DNA of 64,000 nt, taken from the NCBI GenBank assembly GCA_020637055.1, contig JACJWR010000002.1, positions 558,001 through 622,000 on the forward strand, written 5' to 3'. A program made the translations under genes and the position numbers. This DNA is from Actinomycetota bacterium. Its GTDB lineage: Bacteria > Actinomycetota > Actinomycetes > S36-B12 > UBA10799. Positions 49,942 to 57,202 of this stretch are shown piece by piece (positions within the stretch are counted from its first letter, which is position 1; every line of letters starts with the position of its first letter). A model generated the notes under the pieces. The model was not told where the DNA came from and ran no database searches. It saw only the letters and a program-made list of their open reading frames with translations.

Positions 49942-51051
49942 TCAGTTCCGTTCGGTCGAGTCGTGAACCTGCGCCACGACCGCCGTCAGCACACCCGGAT
50001 CTGTGCTGGGCAACACACCGTGGCCGAGGTTGAAGATGTGACCGGGCAAATCGGCGGCGGACTCCAGGACGGCGGCCACTTTGCCCTCGACCACGTCGGC
50101 ACCCGCGAAGAGTGCCGCCGGATCCAGGTTCCCCTGCAGCGCAAACTCTCCGCCGACCCGGGCGGCCGCCTGCTGCAGCGGGATCCGGAAGTCAACGCCG
50201 AGTACGTCGATACCGGCTTCTGACATCGCCGGCAGCAATTCGCCGGTGCCGACTCCGAAGTGGATCTTCGGCACCTCGGCCACATACGACAGCGCGGTTC
50301 GCGAGTGCGGCAACACGTACTCCCGATAGTCGGTTTCCGACAACGCTCCGGCCCAGGAGTCGAAGAGTTGGACCGCGGAGGCCCCGGCGCCGACCTGAAG
50401 GGCTAGGTAGCTCCCGGCGATGTGGGCCAACCGGTCGGCGAGCGCGTGCCACAACTGCGGTTCGGCCCACATGAGTGACTTGGTGGCCGCATGATCCCGG
50501 CTCGGACCGCCCTCGATCAGGTAGCTGGCCAGCGTGAAGGGAGCACCGGCGAATCCGATCAGCGGCGTATCGCCCAACTCCTCCACCAGCAACCTGATCG
50601 CCGCGATCGGCCCGACGACATCGTCGGGCTGCAGCGGTCGGAGTGCGGCGATACCTGCCTGATCACGGATGGGTGCGGCAACCACCGGACCGGTACCCGG
50701 CACGATGTCCAGATCGACCCCCACCGCCTTGACCGGAACCACGATGTCGCTGAAGAAGATCGCTGCGTCGACCCCGTGGCGGCGGACCGGTTGCATCGTG
50801 ATCTCGGCGGCCAACTCCGGGGTGTTGCAGGCGTCGAGCATCGTGATGCCCTCACGCAGTCGCCGATACTCCGGCAAGGACCGCCCCGCCTGCCGCATGA
50901 ACCAGACGGGCGTCCGCGACACCGGCTGGCGCCTCGCCGCTCGGACGAGATCCGAGTGTGACGTCCGGCCGTCGACAAGTGGGTGGTCGGGCGGCAAATC
51001 GGTAAGCGGAGGCACCACTGCGGGCGCGGAGTCAGACACGGCTCCGATCAT
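49942..51051 (-). CDS. hemE: Uroporphyrinogen decarboxylase
   Basis: The 369-residue protein has the N-terminal signature PVWFMRQAGRSLPEYR near 48, with the substrate-binding Arg, and the second signature IGFAGAPFTLASYLIEG near 150; the catalytic Asp is in IFFSDIVVP near 100. It makes coproporphyrinogen III for the genes downstream. ATG at 51051 is chosen on homology; a much longer in-frame reading upstream runs across the divergent DUF3000 gene. TACCGG 6 nt upstream is a weak leaderless -10. Confidence 0.95.
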   Translation of the reverse strand: MIGAVSDSAPAVVPPLTDLPPDHPLVDGRTSHSDLVRAARRQPVSRTPVWFMRQAGRSLPEYRRLREGITMLDACNTPELAAEITMQPVRRHGVDAAIFFSDIVVPVKAVGVDLDIVPGTGPVVAAPIRDQAGIAALRPLQPDDVVGPIAAIRLLVEELGDTPLIGFAGAPFTLASYLIEGGPSRDHAATKSLMWAEPQLWHALADRLAHIAGSYLALQVGAGASAVQLFDSWAGALSETDYREYVLPHSRTALSYVAEVPKIHFGVGTGELLPAMSEAGIDVLGVDFRIPLQQAAARVGGEFALQGNLDPAALFAGADVVEGKVAAVLESAADLPGHIFNLGHGVLPSTDPGVLTAVVAQVHDSTERN

Positions 51052-51109
51052 GACACGCCGGTAGACACCCCGACACCCGCCGCTCCGCAGCAGAGTCGCA
51101 CCTGCGCCA

Positions 51110-51115
51110 TACCCT
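51110..51115 (+). promoter_or_regulatory. -10 element TACCCT of DUF3000 gene
   Basis: It ends 6 nt before the ATG at 51122, which lacks a ribosome site. Confidence 0.5.
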
Positions 51116-51121
51116 TGACCC

Positions 51122-51679
51122 ATGGCAAGCCTTCCAGCCTCCGATTTCGCCTCTGCGGTGGCGGCCGTCCGAGCACTGCAACTGCGCCCCGAGGTGGAAC
51201 TCGCGGAGGCTCCCGCCCCGCGCCGAATGGCACCGGAGGCGCTCGCGCTCACCGCAGAGGTCGTCCTGGACGACAACGAGTTGGGGAACGGCCGGTTGGT
51301 GGTGCTGCACAATCCAGCCGGCGAGGACGCGTGGGAAGGTGCCACCCGCCTGGTGGTGTACATCGACGCCCTGGTCGAACCGGAACTCGCCTCCGACCCG
51401 CTGCTGCCGCAAGTCGGCTGGACATGGTTGGAGGAGTCACTCGACAACGCCGATGCCTCCCATTGGGCGCTCGGCGGCACCATCACCCGGGTGCAGTCGG
51501 AGTCGTTCGGCGCCATGGACGATCGCGGCAGCGAGGGCCGGGTCCAGATGCGCGCCTCGTGGACCGCCCAGTTGACGGATCTGCCGCGGCACGTGGAGGC
51601 GTGGGCGGACGTGCTTTCCACCGCCTGCGGCCTCGAACCGCTACCGGTGGGCGTCGCGGCGCTGCATCGCATCCGCTGA
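51122..51679 (+). CDS. DUF3000 domain protein
   Basis: The 185-residue protein is soluble and acidic. Its place between hemE and the RNase D operon, size and the RPEVELAEAPAPRRMAP segment near 24 match DUF3000, an actinobacteria-specific family of unknown function. It is divergent from hemE, 70 bp apart, with a probable leaderless transcript. Confidence 0.9.
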   Translation: MASLPASDFASAVAAVRALQLRPEVELAEAPAPRRMAPEALALTAEVVLDDNELGNGRLVVLHNPAGEDAWEGATRLVVYIDALVEPELASDPLLPQVGWTWLEESLDNADASHWALGGTITRVQSESFGAMDDRGSEGRVQMRASWTAQLTDLPRHVEAWADVLSTACGLEPLPVGVAALHRIR

Positions 51680-51779
51680 ACAGTGCAAGAGCCGGGCCCG
51701 GATCCGGCCTCAAGGCGGACTGGACACGGACCGATACCCTTGCAGAATCGTTACTTTCGAACGACCACGGAGGTGGACC

Positions 51780-52373
51780 GTGACGAGGACGTCTGCGGCA
51801 CTGCGGCCCCAGCCGACCGCCCGGCGGCATTTCTCGGCGTTGGTGGTGTGCCCGGCCGAAGGTCGACGGGATTCGTTCTCGTTCCTACTGGAGCGTGCGG
51901 GTGCCCGCCACGTCGTCGCCTGCAGCCGGGGAGCCGACGCCCGCCAGCAAGCGCAACTGGAGACGAGCAACGACATCTGCATCTTGGACGGCTCCACGAC
52001 CGACACCCCGTTGCTGGTTCTGGCTCGGCAACTGCAGACGCTCGGGTGGCGACGCATGATGCTGGTCTCAGCCCGACACGACGCGCTCGGAGTCCGCGCG
52101 GCGATGCTCACCGGGATCCGGAGCTACGTCGTCACCGGCAATACCTGGGGTCACCCGGGGGCACACAGCCAGCGCGCCCGCAAACTCACCGACCGCGAGA
52201 TCGAAGTGCTGCAATCGGTGGCCAACGGGATGTCCAACAAGGACATCGGGGCCTATCTCGGACTGTCCGCGTTGACCGTGAAGAGCCACATGGCCCGGAT
52301 CTCGCGCAAGTTGGGCACCGGGGATCGGGCCAAGCTCGTCGCCATCGGAATGCGTGAAGGCATCATCTCCTAG
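51780..52373 (+). CDS. LuxR-type regulator with degenerate receiver domain
   Basis: The 197-residue protein has a receiver-like N-terminal domain (about 18-125) and a C-terminal LuxR HTH (LTDREIEVLQSVANGMSNKDI, partly quoted, about 136-195). The receiver lacks the acidic pair after strand 1 (LVVCPAEG) and the Lys after strand 5 (SYVVTGNT); Asp70 in CILDGST may occupy the phosphorylation position. It probably works without a kinase. GTG start with GGAGGTGG; its stop overlaps the RNase D start (TAGTG). The gene pair is conserved in actinomycetes. Confidence 0.9.
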   Translation: MTRTSAALRPQPTARRHFSALVVCPAEGRRDSFSFLLERAGARHVVACSRGADARQQAQLETSNDICILDGSTTDTPLLVLARQLQTLGWRRMMLVSARHDALGVRAAMLTGIRSYVVTGNTWGHPGAHSQRARKLTDREIEVLQSVANGMSNKDIGAYLGLSALTVKSHMARISRKLGTGDRAKLVAIGMREGIIS

Positions 52374-53629
52374 TGGAAGCGGCGGTACCTGTCCTGGTCG
52401 CCCCGGTCGAACCGCTGCGGCCGGTGGTCGCCACGGCCGAGGATCTGTTGCGATGCGCATCGTCGTTGGCCGCCGGCCACGGTCGGATCGCGGTCGATGC
52501 CGAACGCGCCGGCGGCTATCGATACAGCCAACGCGCGTATCTGCTGCAGTTCAACCGCCGTGCAGCAGGCACGTGGTTGGTCGACCCCACCGCAATTGCG
52601 GACTTCACGCCCCTGGCAGACACCTTGGGCGGAGTCGATTGGGTGTTGCACGCCGCGAGCCAGGACCTCCCCGGACTGGCCGAGTTGGGCCTGCACCCGC
52701 CGCGACTGTTCGACACCGAGCTGGCGGGGCGCCTCCTCAACGTCGAACGCGTCGGGCTTTCTGCGATGACCCAGGAGTACCTCGGAGTGTCCCTGGCCAA
52801 GGCGCATTCGGCCGCCGACTGGTCCAGGCGGCCGTTGCCCGATGCCTGGCTGACGTATGCCGCACTCGACGTCGAACTCCTGCTCGATCTTGCTGACCGG
52901 TTAGAGGACGAACTCGAACGCCGGGGACGTCGCAGTTGGGCCCAGGAGGAATTCGAGGCCGTGCGCCTAGCTCCGCCGCCCGATCCACAACCGGAGCGCT
53001 GGCGGAGGGTGAAGGGGCTCAAGACCAAGACCCCGAGGTCACTGGCCGTCGTCCGCGAACTATGGCGAAGCCGCGACGAACTCGCCCAGGAACTCGACCA
53101 AACGCCCAGCAAGGTGATGCGCGACGCCACCATCGCGGCAGCCGCCTCCTCCCCGCCGCGCACCTTCGACGAACTGAAGAAGCTACCGGGGATGGAGCGG
53201 GAACGTCCGGCGCGGCGACGGCGCTGGTTGGCGGCGGTCGAACGCGCACTCGCGCTGCCCGAGGACGAGCTTCCCCCTTCGCGCCCGGCGGTTGGCGGGA
53301 CCCCCAACCCACGATCCTGGGAACGGATCGACCCTGAACTTGCGGCGGCCTACCAACGAGTCCGGATTTCACTGACCGAAGTTGCCGACGACGTCGAGAT
53401 CCCCCGCGAGAATCTGGCCCCGCCGAGGGTCGTCAGAGATTGCCTCTGGGACCTCAGGGAGAGGCTGCACACCACGGAACTTCGGACCGCGATCAGCGAC
53501 GAAGAGGTTGCCGAACGGCTGTCGGCCGGCGGCGCCCGGCAGTGGCAGGTGAGCCTCGCCGCCGCGCCGATGGCGACCGCCATGCGAACGGACGGACCCG
53601 AACGGCCGGACGACATTACTCGCGAGTAA
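52373..53629 (+). CDS. rnd: Ribonuclease D
   Basis: The 418-residue protein has a DEDDy 3'-5' exonuclease domain: AVDAER near 41, HAASQDLPG near 98 and YAALDVELLLD near 162, followed by an HRDC domain (WRRVKGL...LWRSRDELAQELDQ) and a C-terminal extension. It trims structured RNA 3' ends. GTG at 52373 overlaps the regulator's stop by one base. The last codons contain a palindrome that is probably the operator of the next operon. Confidence 0.93.
   Translation: MEAAVPVLVAPVEPLRPVVATAEDLLRCASSLAAGHGRIAVDAERAGGYRYSQRAYLLQFNRRAAGTWLVDPTAIADFTPLADTLGGVDWVLHAASQDLPGLAELGLHPPRLFDTELAGRLLNVERVGLSAMTQEYLGVSLAKAHSAADWSRRPLPDAWLTYAALDVELLLDLADRLEDELERRGRRSWAQEEFEAVRLAPPPDPQPERWRRVKGLKTKTPRSLAVVRELWRSRDELAQELDQTPSKVMRDATIAAAASSPPRTFDELKKLPGMERERPARRRRWLAAVERALALPEDELPPSRPAVGGTPNPRSWERIDPELAAAYQRVRISLTEVADDVEIPRENLAPPRVVRDCLWDLRERLHTTELRTAISDEEVAERLSAGGARQWQVSLAAAPMATAMRTDGPERPDDITRE
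53616..53629. promoter_or_regulatory. 14-bp palindrome TTACTCGCGAGTAA, predicted fad operator
   Basis: It is a perfect inverted repeat of TetR-operator size, 41 bp before the fadA start. It overlaps the RNase D stop codon and the -10 candidate TAACAT (53627-53632). A TetR/FadR-type fatty-acid regulator is the likely ligand by context; its gene is not in the window. Confidence 0.6.
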
Positions 53630-53670
53630 CATCGGTCGGGTCAGTCATCCGTCGATCCTCAGGAGGCCCC

Positions 53671-54879
53671 GTGCCCCAGGCAGGTCGTAGCGTCGTCTTC
53701 GTCGACGGCGTGCGCACACCTTTTGGAAAGTCCGGCCCGAAGGGCCTCTACGCAGACACCCGCGCCGATGACCTCGTGGTCAAGGTGATCCGGGAACTGC
53801 TGCGCCGCAACCCGAACCTCCCACCCGAGCAGATCGATGAGGTGGCCGTTGCCGCCACCACCCAGATCGGTGACCAAGGACTCACCATCGGCCGGACGGC
53901 GGGGATCCTGGCCGGACTGCCGGTCAGCGTTCCGGGCTTCTCGATCGACCGCATGTGTGCCGGTGCGATGACGGCCGCGACCACCGTGTCGGCTGGCATC
54001 GGCGTGGGTGCCTACGACATTGCGATCGCCGCCGGCGTCGAGCACATGGGACGCCACCCGATGGGTGAGGGCGTCGACCCCAATCCGCGCTTCGTCTCGG
54101 AGAAGCTCGTCGACCCCGAGGCGCTGCTGATGGGCAAGACGGCTGAGAACCTGCACGACAAGTTGCCGCAACTGACCAAGGAGCGCGCGGACGCCTACGC
54201 CGTGGCGAGTCAGGACAAGACCGCCAAGGCCTACGCCGACGGGAAGATCCAGCCCGACCTCGTCGCCGTGGCGGTGCGCGGTCAAGACGGTGCCTGGGGG
54301 CTCGCCACCGCGGATGAACCACCCCGCCCGGGCACCTCGGTCGAGGGTTTGGGCACGCTCAAGACGCCGTTCCGACCGCACGGACGGGTGACCGCTGGCA
54401 ACGCCGCGGGCCTGAACGATGGCGCCACCGGGGCGATCCTGGCGGCCGAGGAGGTCGCCGACGAACTCGGGCTGCAGAAGAAGATGCGACTGGTGTCGTT
54501 CGCGTTCGCCGGCGTTGAGCCCGAGATCATGGGCTATGGCCCGGTCCCAGCCACCGAGAAGGCTCTGGCCAAGGCCGGATTGAGCATCGAGGACATCGGT
54601 CTCTTCGAGATCAACGAGGCGTTCGCCGTGCAGGTGCTGAGCATGCTCGACTACTACGGAATCGCCGATGACGACCCGCGGGTGAACCCGATGGGCGGCG
54701 CCATCGCAGTCGGCCACCCGCTGGCCTCGTCCGGCATTCGCCTGATGACCTACCTCGCTCGCGACTTCGAGGATCACCCGGAGGTGCGCTACGGACTCAC
54801 CAGCATGTGCATCGGGCTCGGCATGGGCGGCACCGTCATTTGGGAGAACCCGCACTACACGGAAGGTGACAACGCATGA
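53671..54879 (+). CDS. fadA: Acetyl-CoA C-acyltransferase (thiolase)
   Basis: The 402-residue protein has the thiolase active sites: nucleophilic Cys in SIDRMCAGAMTAA near 95, NEAFAV near 317, His in GGAIAVGHPLASSG near 350 and the base Cys in SMCIGLGMGG near 380. It cleaves 3-ketoacyl-CoA in beta-oxidation. The GTG start follows AGGAGG; in-frame sequence upstream of it belongs to RNase D. Its stop overlaps fadB by 4 bp, so both subunits are made together. Confidence 0.95.
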   Translation: MPQAGRSVVFVDGVRTPFGKSGPKGLYADTRADDLVVKVIRELLRRNPNLPPEQIDEVAVAATTQIGDQGLTIGRTAGILAGLPVSVPGFSIDRMCAGAMTAATTVSAGIGVGAYDIAIAAGVEHMGRHPMGEGVDPNPRFVSEKLVDPEALLMGKTAENLHDKLPQLTKERADAYAVASQDKTAKAYADGKIQPDLVAVAVRGQDGAWGLATADEPPRPGTSVEGLGTLKTPFRPHGRVTAGNAAGLNDGATGAILAAEEVADELGLQKKMRLVSFAFAGVEPEIMGYGPVPATEKALAKAGLSIEDIGLFEINEAFAVQVLSMLDYYGIADDDPRVNPMGGAIAVGHPLASSGIRLMTYLARDFEDHPEVRYGLTSMCIGLGMGGTVIWENPHYTEGDNA

Positions 54880-56969
54880 GCGCCGAACTGCCCCCCGAGG
54901 TCGTAACCGAGTTCAAGGTCCGCTACCTGGAGTTGCCGCTCGGCGCCGGCAAGGCGGCCATGATCACGATGGACAACGGTCATGACCACACCCGACCCAA
55001 CACCTTCGGACTGGGTTCGCTTGCCTCGCTCAACGCGGCGATCGACACCATCGAGGCCGAGGCTGGTCTTGCGGCGGTGTGCCTGACCGGCAAGCCCTTC
55101 ATCTTCGCCGTCGGCGCCGACCTCTCCGGTGTTCCGTTCATCTCCGACCGGGAGATGGGCCTGGAGATCGCTCAGGCGGGCCACGCCGCCTTCAACCGGC
55201 TCGCCGGCCTGAAGGTGCCCACCTTCGCCTTCATCAACGGCGCCGCAATGGGTGGCGGCCTTGAGATCGCGCTGCACTGCGATTACCGGACGGTGTCGTC
55301 CAGCGCCGCCGCCATCGCCCTGCCCGAGTGCTTCCTGGGACTCGTGCCCGGCTGGGGCGGCACCTACCTGCTGCCGAATCTGATCGGCGCCAAAGGTGCG
55401 GTGAAGGTGATCGTCGAGAACGCGCTCAACCAGAACAAGATGCTCAAGCCGGCACAGGTGGCCGACATGGGAATCGCCGACGCCATGTTCGACGGTGCCG
55501 ACTACCTCGAGCAGTCACTCATCTGGGCGGCAGGCGTGCTCAACTCCGACGTCGTCGTTGAACGTCCGGAGGTCGACCGCGGGGCCGCGTGGGATGACGC
55601 CGTCGCCGCCGGACGCGCGTTCGTCGCCGGGAAACTCGGAGACGCCGCCCCGGCACCGGTACGGGCCTTGGATCTGATCGAACTGGCCAAGACCGCCTCC
55701 AAGGAGGAAGCGTTCGCGGCCGAGGACGAAGCCCTGGCCGACTTGCTCATGACCGAGGAACTGCGTTCCGGTCTCTACTCGTTCGACCTCGTGCAGAAGC
55801 GGGCCAAACGTCCCGTGGGCGTGCCGGACAAGTCTCTGGCCCGCCCGGTGACCAAGGTCGGCGTGGTCGGTGCTGGACTCATGGCCTCCCAGATGGCGCT
55901 GCTGTTCGCACAGCGCCTGCAGGTGCCTGTCGTCATGACCGACCTGGATCAGGCGCGGGTGGACAAGGGCCTCGACTACTGCCGGGCGCAGATCGACGGC
56001 ATGCAGGCGAAAGGCCGACTCAGCGAGGGCAAGGCGAACCGGCTCAAGGGTCTGATCACGGGGTCGATCGACAAGAGCGCCTTCGCCGACGCGGACTTCG
56101 TCATCGAAGCCGTGTTCGAAGACCTCAAAGTCAAGCAGCAGGTCTTCGCCGAGGTCGAGGCGGTGGTCAGCGAGCAGTGCATCCTGGCGACCAACACCTC
56201 GTCGCTGTCCGTCACGGCGATGGCGGCCGACCTCAAACACCCCGAGCGCGTCGTCGGCTTCCACTTCTTCAATCCGGTTGCGGTGATGCCGCTGGTGGAG
56301 ATCGTGCGTGCGGAGCAGACCGATGACGCCGCAGTCGCCACCGCCTTCGCGGTGGGCAAGGCGCTCAAGAAGTCTTGCGTCCTGGTGTCGGACAAGCCCG
56401 CCTTTGTGGTCAACCGGCTGCTCACCCGGTTCATGGGTGAAGTCACCCGTTCCGTCGACGAAGGAACCGACTTCTCGACGGCCGACACGGCCTTGGCTCC
56501 CCTCGGGCTGCCGATGACTCCGTTCGTGCTGCTCCAACTTGTGGGTCCGGCCGTGGCGTTCCACGTGTCGGAAACCATGAAGGAGGCCTACCCGGACCGC
56601 TTCTACGTCTCCGACAACCTCGCCAAGGTGGTCGAGGCGGGCAAGGGCGCGATCTGGGCCTGGGATGCAGACGGCAACCAGACGGTGGACCCGGAGGTCG
56701 CCGCCCTGTTCGTGCAGGGCGACGACCCGCTGACCTCGGAAGAAGTGCGTCAGCGCGCCCTCGAGGCAATGGCCGAAGAAATCGGCCTCATGCTCGACGA
56801 GGGTGTGGTCGCCGAAGCCGAAGACATCGACCTGTGCATGATCATGGGCGCCGGGTGGCCGTTCCACCTCGGCGGGATCACGCCCTACCTTGATCGGGAA
56901 GGCGTGTCCGAGAAGGTCAACGGGAAGCGGTTCCTCGCACCTGGGGTGGCAAGTCTGCCAACTGGCTGA
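54876..56969 (+). CDS. fadB: Fatty oxidation complex alpha subunit (hydratase/3-hydroxyacyl-CoA dehydrogenase)
   Basis: The 697-residue fusion has an enoyl-CoA hydratase/isomerase domain at about 15-230 (NGAAMGGGLEIALHCDY, PECFLGLVPGWGGTYLLP) and a dehydrogenase domain from about 325, with NAD motif GVVGAGLMASQMA and EAVFEDLKVKQQVF. The catalytic His is in GFHFFNPVAVMPLVEIV near 465. Together with FadA it completes the hydration, oxidation and thiolysis steps. It is the last gene of the two-gene operon; a large stem-loop follows at 57000. Confidence 0.95.
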   Translation: MSAELPPEVVTEFKVRYLELPLGAGKAAMITMDNGHDHTRPNTFGLGSLASLNAAIDTIEAEAGLAAVCLTGKPFIFAVGADLSGVPFISDREMGLEIAQAGHAAFNRLAGLKVPTFAFINGAAMGGGLEIALHCDYRTVSSSAAAIALPECFLGLVPGWGGTYLLPNLIGAKGAVKVIVENALNQNKMLKPAQVADMGIADAMFDGADYLEQSLIWAAGVLNSDVVVERPEVDRGAAWDDAVAAGRAFVAGKLGDAAPAPVRALDLIELAKTASKEEAFAAEDEALADLLMTEELRSGLYSFDLVQKRAKRPVGVPDKSLARPVTKVGVVGAGLMASQMALLFAQRLQVPVVMTDLDQARVDKGLDYCRAQIDGMQAKGRLSEGKANRLKGLITGSIDKSAFADADFVIEAVFEDLKVKQQVFAEVEAVVSEQCILATNTSSLSVTAMAADLKHPERVVGFHFFNPVAVMPLVEIVRAEQTDDAAVATAFAVGKALKKSCVLVSDKPAFVVNRLLTRFMGEVTRSVDEGTDFSTADTALAPLGLPMTPFVLLQLVGPAVAFHVSETMKEAYPDRFYVSDNLAKVVEAGKGAIWAWDADGNQTVDPEVAALFVQGDDPLTSEEVRQRALEAMAEEIGLMLDEGVVAEAEDIDLCMIMGAGWPFHLGGITPYLDREGVSEKVNGKRFLAPGVASLPTG

Positions 56970-56999
56970 CGGTTTGACCTTCGCCGTTCGGAATTTCCT

Positions 57000-57074
57000 C
57001 CGCCGAACCCTGTAGTCGCACACCCTCGGTGTCGATACCGAGTTGTGGGTCGTGTCGACTGCAGGGTTCGGCGG
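57000..57074. repeat. Two-tier stem-loop (19-bp arms with inner hairpin)
   Basis: Arms 57000-57018 and 57056-57074 (CCGCCGAACCCTG... and ...CAGGGTTCGGCGG) pair over 19 bp with a single mismatch or G-U pair. The loop holds a second hairpin, CTCGGT (57025-57030) with ACCGAG (57037-57042). There is no T tract, so it is not a canonical terminator; it may stabilise fadB mRNA, block read-through or regulate the next gene. The rest of the 56970-57202 gap shows nothing else. Confidence 0.6.
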
Positions 57075-57202
57075 ATTCATGTGGCCTGGACCTCAGCCGC
57101 GGTCACCGCGGGGACTTGAAGGGACGCGCGACGCGGACCAGACTGACGGTGACGGCCGGTACGGCCGGAACGCGTCGGACGAGCGTGGGAACGGTGGTGG
57201 TG

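Noticed and set aside
51052..51672. N-terminal extension of hemE of about 200 codons
   Set aside because: It is antisense to DUF3000, and family homology begins just after the ATG at 51051.
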